The position numbers and the translations under genes are program-made. The notes under the pieces are model-generated. The model was not told the origin of the DNA, did no database searches, and saw only the letters and a program-made list of their open reading frames with translations. A stretch of DNA of 64,000 nucleotides from Halocaridina rubra (Eukaryota > Arthropoda > Malacostraca > Decapoda > Atyidae), in assembly GCA_037179515.1 (NCBI GenBank), contig JAXCGZ010007617.1:41001-105000 (forward strand). Reading direction: 5' to 3'. The first letter of the stretch is position 1. Every line of letters begins with the position of its first letter. Below, piece after piece: positions 46,399-57,276 of this stretch.

Positions 46399-48010
46399 CT
46401 ATGTTCTGTATCGTCTAATGAACACTTCTTTGAATTCTTGAAGGTCTTTTAGACTTTTTTTTCTCAACAATATTTCCCTACATGTTCCCCCTCTCTCAAA
46501 GGTTACTTTTGTTGGTCTCGGCTTTCCTTCCCTCGAATATTTACCTAGTTGGTGTATGTTTACAATATCCTCAGGACCACATACTACTCCAAGCTTTCTT
46601 ATCAGGTCTACAACCCTAGCTTTATTTTCTTCAAGTCTCCCCTGCCATGTTGGCTCCTGGGATTCACTTATGCCTGAGATTACCACTGTCTTCTCCTTAT
46701 CAAGTGCCTGTCTGATGAGTGGGTTTGCTCTTTCCATCACAACGTCTTTCATTTTTTCGATTACTGTCTCTTTATAGTCAACTGTTTGTATGTTTTCCAG
46801 TGCCACCACCTTTACAGCCTCTTTTACTGCCACATTCCCCTTTAGTGCATCAGCAAAGGAAGTTTTCATGGCATCATTTTCCATATTCAGCTCCTGGAAC
46901 TCTTTTCTGAACTGTTCAATGTTTTCCTTAATAAGAACATAAGAACATAAGAATAGAGGACACTGCAACATGCCTACTGGCACACACGAGGCAGCTCCAT
47001 TTTTGAATTGTATTTTCAGCATGTCTAACCTATTCTATTCTACTCTACTTATTTATTCTGTTTTTCTTTTTATGATTTTTCTAATAAGCACTAACCTATT
47101 TATACCCACCCTACCTCTGTCATATGTCTATCTAATCTACATTTGAAGGTGTCTAAGGTATTGGCATTTACTATCCTACTAGGAAGCTTGTTCCATGCAT
47201 CAGCTACTCTATTACCAAACCAATTTTTACCAATTTCCCTTCTGAACCTAAATTTATCAAGCTTAAATCCATTATTACGAGTTCTGGTTTGATCATGAAT
47301 TTTTAAAACTTTATTAATATCTCCCTTGTTAATCCCTTTAAACCATTTATACACTTCAATCATATCCCCCCTAACTCTTCGCCTCTCTAGAGAATGTAGA
47401 TTAAGTTTTTTTAATCTGTCCTCATATGGTAGATTTCTGATATTGTGTATCATCTTGGTCATTCTTCGTTGCACTCTCTCCAAGGATTCAATTTCCATTC
47501 TATAATAGGGTGACCAGAATTGCACAGCATAATCTAAATGGGGCCTAACTAATGCAAGATAGAGCTGCAAAATTACTTTTTCCGTCTATTGCTGACGCTT
47601 CTTGAGATAAATCCTAAAATTCTGTTTGCATTCCAAGCAGCAATCTCGTCTCTCTCAGAAGAGAGCAGTGAACTAACATCTAATTCCTTTAGGTTGTCAT
47701 TCAGCTGTTTGTTTTTATCTTCTTGTTTAGAAATTCTAGATTCTAGTTGACTCTTTTCCCCTTCCAGCTTCTTTATTCTTTTTTCTAGTTCCTTTCTCTC
47801 CTGCCCTTGTGCTTTATTTGCTTCCTCCAAAGATCTTATTTGTTCTCTGAGTGTTTCATTCTCTTTCATTTCTCCATCTATATTCCGAATTTTATCATCA
47901 AGGCTTATAACCATTGCCTCTAAATTCTTGATTTTCTGTTTAAGTCCCCTGATGGCTACCCCTCCTACCGACCCATGGATGGGAGAGGTTTGGGACAGAG
48001 ATGGCGTCAT
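46399..48010 (-). pseudogene. LINE ORF1 of E2 (with authentic start, interrupted)
   Basis: It starts at ATG 48,010 with MTPSLSQTSPIHGSVGGVAI, then a coiled coil (QKIKNLEAMVISLDDKI, LREQIRSLEEANKAQGQE, KRIKKLEGEKSQLESRIS) to 47,630. The nested second-family LINE follows, then ENIEQFRKEFQELNMEND, KTVVISGISESQEPTWQGRL, VCGPEDIVNIHQLGKYSREG and PTKVTFERGGTCREILLRKK. This copy gives the best view of the protein: about 350 residues, N-terminal coiled coil, C-terminal nucleic-acid-binding-like domain. It stops near 46,399. Confidence 0.82.
46933..47627 (-). mobile_element. Fragment of a second CR1-type LINE family
   Basis: The 3' end carries a short tandem repeat, ATAAGAACATAAGAACAT (46,931-46,950). 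The 156-residue frame 47,100-47,570 is an RT C-terminus: LALVRPHLDYAVQFWSPYYR, MEIESLERVQRRMTKMI, RRVRGDMIEVYKW, NRVADAWNKLPSRIVNANTL. It is clearly different from the main LINE family here (compare YVRPKLEYAAPFWNPHLKKH). Insertion in ORF1 of E2 replaced about nine bases (CTGGACATT) present in LINE C. Confidence 0.88.
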
Positions 48011-48924
48011 TTTTATGTTCTCCCTCTCACAGAATATAGAAAGAAGACGAGAAAGAGGAAAAAAAAAAGAGAAAAACTTTTAATGAAGCTTCACACAAAA
48101 TTTTTATATCTCCATATAAGTGCTATTTAGTGACTCAGTTTGTCTCTTTTCTGGTAACACACATCTTAACTTAAAAACTTGACCATGGTAATTTAAGCAT
48201 AAAAAGAAAAAGAAAAACAAAAGTCAAACCTGAAGGAAAATTCGAATTTGTGTTTGAGGTGGCACCCACCTGTTTCTGCTATATATTCTTCCTAACTGAT
48301 AAACTCACTTGCTAACCAAGATATGTTATCACAGGATGAGACTTTACATTTAACTCAATATATATACAAAATAAAAAAAATAGTAAAAGAGAAAGCTAAA
48401 AGAAAAGCAAAAAAATGAAGAAAATAAGACAGCTGTACTACTTGGCAACTTAACTCAGTACTGTTGACAGGTGGATATTTGTTTTTTTTTTTTTTAATTA
48501 TTCAACTATTTCGTGTATCAAACTAACTAACTAGTTAATATAAATGGGAAGGATACTGATTTTAACAATATATAGAACCACAGGATCAGGTAAACGGCTT
48601 TAGAGCTTTCCCCAGTTTACACAAAAAATTAGGTAATGTGATGTGATGGCTCCACCTCTGGCAACTCTTCTAGATTTCCTTCAAGGCAGAACTGGACGGC
48701 AGCTTCTCTCTCTCCTCACGAAAATGTTCTCAATTTTTTTCCCTTTAATATGGACAGTCTCGTCATACAATAAATATAAGTTTTGTACTCACAATACTCT
48801 GCAGGATTTCAGATTTATGGAAATTATGGTAAAGTTTTCCACTAAGCACTTAGTCACTCAAAACACAAGTAGTAATTTAAGAGGAGCAGTTTCGTGTGTC
48901 ACTGAACGTGTGTGTGTGTGTGTG

Positions 48925-51900
48925 TGATTACCTAATTGTGATTACCTAATTGTGTTTACGGGAAAGAGCCCAAAGCTCGTATCTTCCCATCTCCTGATCG
49001 GTTCCATTTTATACTTAGTGATACTTATCATACCTGTCCTTACAACTATGGATTGAGATAGCATTAACTACCTCCTCGCTTAGCGAATTCCAATTATCAA
49101 CTACTCTTACACTGAAAAAGTATTTCCTTACATCCTGCAAAGAGGTTTTCTTACGAAGCTTCAAACTATGACCTCTAGTTCTAGAGCCAGCCATATCAAA
49201 ATATCGATCCCTATCCACTCTTTCATAACCATGAAGGAATTTAAAGACTGTCACCATATCCCCCCCTCACTCTTCTAGCTTCGAGTGATGGTAAGTCTAA
49301 TTCCCTCAGCCTCTCATCATAACTGAGATTGCGTATTTCTGGCACCAGTTTCGTGGCATGTCTTTGAACTTTTTCAAGCTTAGCTATGTGCTTTTTCAAG
49401 TGCGGATTCCAAAAGTGGGCTGCATATTCGAGTTTTGGCCTCACATAGGTTACATAAATATTTCTGAACATTTCCTTGTCCATGTGCCTGAAGGCTACCC
49501 TTACATTTGATAAGAATGCATATGCTACCCTTACTATGCCATTTATATGTATTTCTGGAGACAAATCTGCCAGTATGTTTACTCCTAGATCTCTCTCATT
49601 TTCTGTCTCTTGAAGTTGTACTCCAGCCACCGAGTAGTCAAGCTTGGGCCTTCTTGCACTTGTACCCATTCTCATTACCTTACATTTTGAAGTATTGAAT
49701 TTCATTATCCACCTTTCTGACCACTCATGCAGATTATTTAGATCCTCCTGAAGTTCTCTACCATTGTTCTCATTTGTTACTTTCTTCACAATCTTTGCAT
49801 CATCTGCAAACATATTCATGAATGAATTTACAGACTCTGGTAGGTCATTTACATATACAAGGAACAAAAGTGGCCCTAAAACTGAACCCTGTGGAACTCC
49901 ACTCTAACTCTTCTCCATTCAGACACTGAGTGTCTTACTCTAACCCTTTGTTCCCTTCCTTCTAAGTAAGTTTTTATCCATTCTAAAACTTTTCCACCTA
50001 TTCTAGCCATTGATTGCAACTTCCTAATAAGTCTCCCATGTGGAACAGTGTCAAACGCTTTCTGGAAGTCTAGGAATATGCAATCTGCCCAGCCCTCTCT
50101 TTCCTGTAAAATTCGGCTTACCTCATCATAAAATTTTAATAAGTTTGTTACTGTTGATCTACCTTCTCTGAAGCCATGTTGCCTCACTGACAAAAAGTTG
50201 AAGGATTCCAAGTGAAGAGAGATATGTTTCCTTAGTAGTTTCTCCACAACTTTGCAAACTATGCTGGTCAAGGAAACTGGTCTATAGTTCAGAGCCGTAT
50301 CCCTCCTTCCCTTTTTGAAGATAGGTATCACATTTGCTTGTTTCCAGCATCTTGGAATCTCCCCTGATTCCAGTGATTTTTTAATTATGATACTTAGTGC
50401 CACTGATATTGAGCTTGCGCATTTTTTAAGCACATGAGGGGATATGTCATCAGGACCTGTAGCTTTATGAACATCTAAATCCATCAGCGCTTTGCATACC
50501 TCTGTGGCTGTAAGGTTGATGTTCTCTAATACCGGCCCTTGAGCTTCTATCACTGCAATCTGAGGGGGTGGGGTATTTTCTACTGTAAGTACTGACTGAA
50601 ACTCCTTGTTCAATTCTTTGCAGATCTCTTCATCCGTCTCAGTGATGCATCCATCCGCTCTCTTTAGCCTTAAAACCTGTTCTTTTACCTTCAGTTTTCC
50701 TCTGATAAAGCTGTGGAAAAGCTTGGGATTTTCTTTAGCCTTCCTGGTGATGTCCCTCTCATAGTCTCTCTCTGCCTCTCTCCTTTTACTTAGGTAGTCA
50801 TTTCTTGCTCTTTTGTAGGTTTGCCAGGCATTTATGTTTTTTCTCCTCCTATACCTTTTCCAGCATTTGTCTCTCCACTCCTTAGCTCTTTTACATCCAT
50901 TATCAAACCATTTCTCTCTGGCATGAATTACACCTACTTTGGTGACAGGTATGCAGCAATCTACTATCTTCCCATATTTCTCACAAGAGATGTCATACAT
51001 TTCTTGTACAGATTTGTTGTAAAATAAGGTTCTCCAGTCAATAATGTAAAAAGCTCATTCATTTTGATGTAATCTCCTTTCGGATAGTTCCTCCTCATGT
51101 CCTCAGTGCCTCTACTCTCAGGAAGAACATCTTCAATGATATACTCCATCAACAGCACACAGTGGTCACTTTTTCCAATTGGTGGTTCATACTCAATTTT
51201 TTCAATGTCCAACACATTATCTGTGAACACTAGATCAAGTAGTGATGGCTCATCCCCACCCCTGGCCCTTGTTGGTTCCATTACATGTTGGTGTAGGAAA
51301 TTCCCTTGTACGCAATCTAGGAATCTTGCCCCGAATGAGTCCTCACCACTGTGTGGGTCAATATTTATCCAATCTATCTCTTTATGATTAAAGTCTCCCA
51401 TAATCAAAATCCTACATTTTTTTTCCCGTGCTATGTTAACAACTTAGTTTATGACTTCAATAGTACCTATATGACTTTCCTCATAAACTTCAAGCCTATT
51501 TTGGTTCCTTGGTGGGTTGTATACAACAGTTATTATAATGCTCTCTGACCCAGTATTTATGTGAGCAACAAGAAATTCCTTGAACTCACTTTCTATAGCC
51601 AAGTTTATTTCTTCAACTTGAATCCTTTCACTTATGAGCAGTGCTATCCTTCTACCAGTCCTCTCAGATCTTTCAACGCTTAGTATTCTGAAGCCCTTAG
51701 GAAAAACTGTGACACTGTTTATGTCCTCACTCAACTTAGTCTCTGCCTTACTGTTGTGAATCCTATCTTTTAATTCTACTGCCTTACCAGCTAATCCATC
51801 AGCATTTGTGTATAACAATCTTAATGAGGCCCCATCCCCTGATCTTCTGTCATTATCTTCTTTATCTCCCCTTTGTCTGGAAAAACTCTGAAATGAAAAT

Positions 51901-52126
51901 TTTTCTTCTGTTCTTCATTTCTTTCCTCATTTAACTTTCTTGCCTCTTGCAACAAGTTTTTGATCTTTCCCATCTCTTCCTGTGTTCTGTATCGTCTAAT
52001 GAACACTTCTTTGAATTCTTGAAGGTCTTTTAGACTTTTGTTTCTCAACAATATTTCCCTACATGTTTCCCCTCTCTCAAAGGTTACTTTTGTTGGTCTC
52101 GGCTTTCCTTCCCTCGAATATTTACC
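48925..52126 (-). mobile_element. LINE F (5'-truncated in ORF1)
   Basis: The terminal repeats at 48,925 join the TG-rich 5' end of E2. It contains ORF2 (49,015-51,818) and the end of ORF1 (51,821-52,126), and stops at SREGKPRP codons against LTR sequence TGCCTGTGTGAC. This is probably the first LINE of the block to enter the LTR, since E2 and E1 follow at its 3' side. Confidence 0.9.
49015..51840 (-). pseudogene. LINE ORF2 of copy F
   Basis: Frames: endonuclease start 51,444-51,818 (LYTNADGLAGK), 50,964-51,407 (IMGDFNHKEIDWINI, KSDHCVLLMEY), linker and RT 49,876-51,000 (LNYRPVSLTSIVCKVVEKLL, FLDFQKAFDTVPHGRL), 49,241-49,867 (VYVNDLPES, FADDAKIVKKV) and the C-terminus 49,015-49,257. Breaks: TAA in VIN-stop-VVN, identical to LINE C; loss of the AITET codons; a frameshift near 51,044; a three-base loss in SSGVPQ sequence near 49,902 with frame change; a one-base insertion near 49,262. 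Not functional. Confidence 0.86.
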
Positions 52127-52469
52127 TGCCTGTGTGACAGAGGTAATCGTCGAGTTGAGGCCAAAGTCTTGGCATACGTCCGTGGTGCCGGGAAACGAAA
52201 TCGTGCTCACCACCTCCGGGATTCGAGGCAGCATTTTATAAAATTTAATTTGGGAAATTTAATTCAATTCTTTGAATGTCATTGCATTTCCAAAATTAAA
52301 AGAAAGTTGAATTCTGAGTTTCATTCAACCAAGCCATGGCAAAATGCATGGGGTGTTCAAGTACAAATATCTGTCCTGTCTGTTTGTGTGCTCTTAACCG
52401 AGCTCAGTACTTTGACTCCCCTTAGTAAAACAGAATCTTAACAACACCCAACCATCCCAACCCCCAACA
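52127..52469 (+). repeat. 5' LTR of copy D, last part
   Basis: It resumes with TGCCTGTGTGACAGAGG and ends CCCCCAACA. It matches 60,878-61,218. About ten bases (ATTCTACTC) present in the 3' LTR are missing at the LINE insertion point. Confidence 0.92.
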
Positions 52470-52473
52470 AGAT

Positions 52474-52491
52474 TGGTGCCCGAACAGGAAC
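52474..52491 (+). promoter_or_regulatory. tRNA-Lys-type primer-binding site of copy D
   Basis: TGGTGCCCGAACAGGAAC lies four bases after the LTR end. It differs at two positions from the exact site of copy A (11,143-11,160). Confidence 0.88.
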
Positions 52492-53764
52492 CCGAACAGA
52501 CAGACTGATTTTATAAATTTATTTTTACTTTGCTTTTTAACATTGCACATGAAACCCGATTACCATTGGCTCGATTATTGAAATGAATGAATCTTAGGCT
52601 GCACACGAAAATTTTCGCGCTAGAGGCGTTGCGGATCAGAATTTTTTTAATTTTCAATATTGATTATGGTAACTAATATTTTCTTGTTTCCCATGTGGTA
52701 AACAATATTTCAGGAAATCTACATGAGATTATGTGGTAGCAGAAATAAGAAATTTTGCTGACGAGAAGACGTGTTATTTAAAATTTCATTTATTTGAGTG
52801 ATAAGATTGAGCTTAAACCATTCGTGTTTTAAATATCCGTTAAAGGGTGATACTTGTAAAGAATTGTTTATATTTCCTTGGGATTTAGGAATTGGGAGAA
52901 AGCATATTCAGTATTTTTGTTTATAATTGTGTTTTATATTCAAGCATTGACTGCTCATAGATTGGGAAGAAAAATTTTGGTGCCATTTATCGAGCCTAGG
53001 CTAAGCCTTTCATGTGTCTGAGTTGTCACTTGAAAATAAATTTTCTCATTACTAGTAGAAATGTGTAATCTGGCATCCTAGTAAGCTTTAGCTTATCGTT
53101 GGTGTATTTTGCATAGGATCTGTGTCCGTTTGGTATCACTCCAGAATTATACTTACGACATTTTATTTGTGGGTACTGCCATATACGCGCTCATATGCAG
53201 GCATGACCGCGATACTGTACTTGTTCTTATTACTTACGACATTTTATTTGTGGGTACTGCCATATACGCGCTCATACGCAGGCATGACCGCTATACTGTA
53301 CTTGTTCTTATTACTTACGACATTTTATTTGTGGGTAGTGCCATATACGTGCTCATACGTAGGCACGACCGCTATACTGTACTTGTCGTACTCTCCGGCA
53401 CTGGATGCTAGTCGGTACAATTCGTTGTTGCTCATTCCTTTCATTTGCACCATAACCGCAGGTACTGCCACGTATTGCTGTCATGCACAAGTTAAGCAGG
53501 CACGACTGCCATTCTGTATTACCAGTGTTTCATGCACTGTTTTGCAACATTTTGCTGCTGTTGAACTTGATTGTATTTTGAGTCACTTTTATAGTGAGGT
53601 TTTAAAATCACTTTTACGTTTAAGTTTGAACTGTGGTGTTGAATTTTTTTTTCTCTCCTTGGTGTTGTGTGGTTCTTTCATTTTTTTTCTACTACTGTAT
53701 TGTAGAGATTTGTTATTTTTGTGGTTGTTTTGGCACTTCGTTATAGACTGTTTAGGAAACAAAC
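52492..53764 (+). other. 5' untranslated leader of copy D
   Basis: About 1.27 kb, roughly 180 bp longer than in copy A, mostly because of the 81-bp triplication at 53,152-53,394. The open frames across it (for example 53,122-53,790) arise from that in-phase repeat, and I do not call them genes. Confidence 0.7.
53152..53394 (+). repeat. 81-bp tandem triplication in the leader of copy D
   Basis: CTTACGACATTTTATTTGTG starts at 53,152, 53,233 and 53,314, exactly 81 bp apart. Each repeat includes GCCATATACG, GCTCATA and ACTGTACTTGT. Copy A has one unit. Confidence 0.95.
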
Positions 53765-54879
53765 ATGGAAACCATCAAAACATTCGATGAGAAGCGTTAT
53801 CTGGACATAATGATTGCTAGGGGTGAGAGATACGGTTTTTCCCCAAAACAGAAGCTCTTCGAATGGGCTCATGAGAAGATGGTTGAACGCCGAGATAAGC
53901 TGGAGAAGAGAGCAAGTGATGAGGCACAAGCCCAACATGAGCATGAGCTTGAGCTTGCTCTGTTTTGATTGGGATCCCCAGACAGCGGTCCTTCAGCCGG
54001 AAATGGAAACCAGCCTCGTGAGAGGCCCTCCCCAATACCGAAATACGAAGACGACGGCAGGCAACCGCTTGATACTTACATCCGCTCTTTCGAAAGTCTT
54101 GCGGCAGTTAACGAAGGCACAGAGGCTGAGAAGAGTCGTTGGCTGCTAGCCTCCATGCCATCCCGTCTGCTCATCCTGGTCAGTGAACTCGACCAAATGC
54201 AACTGAGGGACTATGAGAAAGTTAAAAGCACACTCCTGGCCTCACAGAACCTTTCACCAGCTGAGTGTTGTGCTAGGTATATTTCTGCTTTCCTATTGAA
54301 GGAGGAGAACTGTAGTACCTTTGACAAACGCAAGGCTCGCCTCTTTAATGATTGGTTATGAGTTGCAAAGTGTCCTCGTGAGAAGTTGTATGCGTTCTTG
54401 ATGTTTGATGAAATTGACAATGAACTTCCTCCAGATGTTGTTGCATATGTAAGGACTCAGCTTAAGGATGAGATCGACTACAAGAAAAGTTTAGCCGCTG
54501 TGGACGAGTACCTCCAGCACAACCAGCCTGGAGTACGTCTCTGTGATGTTATGAGGGCAAGAAGGACCGATTCCAAGGTTCATCCTCAGAGTTGTATCTC
54601 CCCCGCAGCAAGCCATGATTCTCACCGGAAAGGAGATCATAGGAACGGGAAGCACAAGGGCCCCTCGCAGAACTCACATCGTCCAGCACATCCTCCTTAC
54701 ACTCATAAGCCTTATTACGGCCATACACCCACACTCAAGAAGATAACTCAATAAGACCTAAGCCTCAGAAGTTCGGAGGCAAAGGCCATTACGCTCCTCC
54801 ACCTTCCCAGGGTTTTCAGCAAAACTCTAAGAGCCACCACACTCCCTCACACAGCGGCGGCCCACAAAGCCGTCCAGCC
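53765..54879 (+). pseudogene. Gag of copy D
   Basis: ATG 53,765 begins METIKTFDEKRYLDIM, shared with copy A. A charged helix follows (LFEWAHEKMVERRDKLEKRA), then a stop at about 53,966. The capsid-like region is LDTYIRSFESLAAVNEG, SRWLLASMPSRLLIL and STLLASQNLSPAECCARY. A second stop follows FNDWL (Arg codon in copy A), and then LYAFLMFDEIDNELPPDVV, DEYLQHNQPGVRLCDVMRAR and a His/Pro-rich tail (HRKGDHRNGKHKGPSQ, RPAHPPYTHKPYYGH). No CCHC knuckle is visible; the basic His-rich tail may take its nucleic-acid-binding role (inference). A further stop near 54,752 precedes the tail to 54,879. Confidence 0.87.
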
Positions 54880-55695
54880 ATGCACATGGCCCATGCTGTA
54901 GAAATAAGGCCAGAAAGGGCCACTGGGAATAATGCCGAGGAACCACCACACAAACTTGCCAATGTGAAATTCATCGAAAATGATGATCTGGAAATGATCC
55001 CAAATTGCCTAGAAACTATAAATGATGTGGAAGCTGAGATAGCATTTGACACAGGGGCCAATGGCATACTTGTTGACGAGAGATTCATCAGGGATGAAGA
55101 TTTTACCAGCAAAGTCGTTCGTGTCCGGGATGATGAAGGTACACCCCAAATACGACGCTGCTGTGTCATTAACCTGGATTGCAAATACTGCAAGGGAAAA
55201 ACCCCAGCTGTGGCAATGATTGGGCTTATGTACCCTGTCTTGATAGATCGCGCACTGAACCTAGTTCCTACTTTCCAGGCCGACCTCTACCATAAGGACA
55301 TTTCTCGTTATAACTTCCCTCGGGGGGAGTCACATGAAGCCACTTCAGCAGCAACTCCTGGCCTCGATGCCAAGAATTTGGATAATTCTCCGACTGACTC
55401 CGTTGAGTCTGCTGCAGTCAGTACACGTAATGTGGAACGCAGAGAGTTTCCCCCTCCTTTACCAGATGATGCACCTCTAGAGACATCGAAGTCCCGTCCA
55501 GACTTTGCCAAATTGCAGCAAGATTGCCTCAGCCTCAAATGCTGGATGCAACAGGCTACTGAGGGAAGGACCTTCACGGTGAGAGGAGGTGTCCAGATCA
55601 CTTGCGCCCTTGAAGATGGAGTACTTTGTAGGCATGTGACTAAAGATGGCCACACCTTTAAACAGTTGGTGGTGCCCGCTTTGTTGCACCACTAG
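54880..55695 (+). pseudogene. Protease and linker of copy D
   Basis: 271 residues. The aspartic protease motif AFDTGANGILVDERF is near residue 56 (DNA about 55,047). A linker (DNSPTDSVESAAVSTRN, FPPPLPDDAPLE) and the start of the integrase N-terminal region (WMQQATEGRTFTVRGG, RHVTKDGHTFKQLVVPALL) follow. The frame ends at a TAG (55,693-55,695) where copy A has CAG (Gln). Protease therefore leads straight into integrase in this family. Confidence 0.9.
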
Positions 55696-56331
55696 GCTAT
55701 GTATGTGGGACACCATTTACCTCTGAGTGGACACAGAGGCAAAGCAAAAACTCGGCACGTCCTTCAGCAGGCTTTTGCATGGCCAAACATGTACGCCGAG
55801 GTAGACAGATATGGAGGCTTCTGCCCTGTCTGTCAATCCACCTCTACGGCACCGGTACCGAAAGTTCCCATGAGGATAACTAAGCTCTCCATGGAGCCAT
55901 TTTCCAAGGTCGCTATTGACATATTAGGTCCTATTAATCCAGCTTCGTCCACGTGGAAACAGTTCCTCCTTGTATATGTTGACCTGGCAACAAGGTACCC
56001 AGATGCAGTGCCACTGTCTTCTATCACAACTGAAGCAGTCGCTCATGCCCTATTTGAAATCCGCTCCAGGGTTGGCTTTCCTGAGCAGGTCACTTCTGAC
56101 AATGGAAGTCAGTTTACAAGTAGGCACTTTGAGGCTTTCTGTAACCTTTTAGAAATGAAGCACATTCGTACGAGTGTCTATCATGTCCAATCAAATGGAG
56201 CATGCGAATGCTATAATGGGACATTGAAGCGATGCTTGCGCAAGCTAATGATAGATATACCTAGTCAGTGGGACAAGTACGTCCCTGCTGTACTTTTCTC
56301 CTTCAGAGACATGCCCCATGACAGTACATGA
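55696..56331 (+). pseudogene. Integrase (zinc and catalytic core) of copy D
   Basis: The zinc domain is intact: GHHLPLSGHRGKAKTRHV and FCPVCQ. The core has all three catalytic residues: KVAIDILGPINPASS (Asp near 55,920), QVTSDNGSQFTSRHFEAFC (Asp near 56,098) and VQSNGACECYNGTLKR (Glu near 56,206). The last two are separated by about 35 residues, as expected. The residue after Glu is Cys where Arg is usual. The frame ends at a TGA after RDMPHDST; copy A reads TGY there. It would join element cDNA to host DNA; this copy is interrupted. Confidence 0.9.
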
Positions 56332-56334
56332 TAC

Positions 56335-57276
56335 TTGCCTTTCGAGCTGATTTATGGTCATAAGGTCAGAGGCCCAGTAGATTTCTTGGCAGAATGTTGG
56401 GATTCACCTACCATCGAAGATGACGATAGGGACGTCCATGAGTATATTTTGAAGTTTTCGTCTCACCTCAAAAAGACTTGGAAAACTGCACAATTAGCAA
56501 TTAAGGGTCACCAGCAGACTGCTAAGCTCCTCTTTGACAAGCGTGCGCGACGTCGTGCCCTGACACCCGGAGATCGAACTTTGTTACTTATTCCAACAGA
56601 TACCCACAAGCTGATGCTATGCTGGAAAGGACAGTACACTGTGGTACATCGGGTGACCCCTGACAATTATGTGCTAAATGTTGATGGCAATAACCTTAAA
56701 TACCACATTAACCAGCTGAAGCTTTATTGTGAGGACCCGGAGGCCCACAGGGATCCTGCGCTGGCACTCTCAGCAACCCCTATAGATGCCCTCAGCAACA
56801 ACAGAACCTCCGAGGCTGCAGCAACACAGAGGCTCCATTATAGCCACCCCTTACCTTCTATGTTGGAATACTCCACCCTTGCAGTGGAGACAGACTTACA
56901 GGAGTGGAGTTTTTCGGAAGAAGCCCCTCTGGCCGCAGCCACCACCCTCGCAATTGAAGACATAAGCTAGGCTTTTGATGATGGTAAGGATCCTGCCATT
57001 CCCACACACCAAAAGGAAAGTGTGAGTAATTGAATTATTAACTCTAGACTGCAACCGAGCCAACGGGAACAGTTGAACAAGCTATTAGAGGACTATGAGA
57101 ACGTCTTCAACGACCGCCCAGGCATTACCGCTACCCTTGAGCATCATGTCAGATTGACTGACCCAGAGCCATTTTGGCATTCCTATGGTTTTCCCCACCA
57201 GCTGTCCTTACGGCTGAAGGAAGATCTTGACACTTGGGTCTGCCTCGGAATAGTTGAAAAGAGCATTTTGCCTTGA
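56335..57276 (+). pseudogene. Integrase C-terminal (GPY/F) region and linker to RT, copy D
   Basis: PFELIYGHKVRGPVDFLAE, KLLFDKRARRRALTPGDR, then the GPY/F module LCWKGQYTVVHRVTPDNYVL (GPY is GQY here) and NLKYHINQLKLYC. The acidic linker has stops at 56,968-56,970 and near 57,033. The frame 57,073-57,276 (LEDYENVFNDRPGITATLEH, SYGFPHQLSLRLKEDLD) corresponds to the segment before RT in gypsy elements. It ends at a stop replacing Trp of ILPWCSPLLAV. Confidence 0.87.

Larger units (their letters stand above)
45606..48924 (-). mobile_element. LINE E2 (5' end retained, internal deletion, second LINE nested)
   Basis: The 3' end (45,606, two terminal repeats) covers the RT C-terminus up to 46,231. 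A deletion of about 2.7 kb then joins ATTTATATGTAT of RT to GTATAACAATCTT at the ORF1/ORF2 border, with TGTAT shared at the join. ORF1 follows (46,232-48,010) with another LINE inside (46,933-47,627), then the 5' untranslated region to 48,924. ORF frame 45,702-46,163 is the RT tail (VRPKLEYAAPFWNPHLK). Confidence 0.87.

Noticed and set aside
53122..53790. 222-residue hydrophobic frame with 27-residue repeats
   Set aside because: It spans the 81-bp in-phase triplication in the LTR-element leader; copy A has no equivalent open frame.
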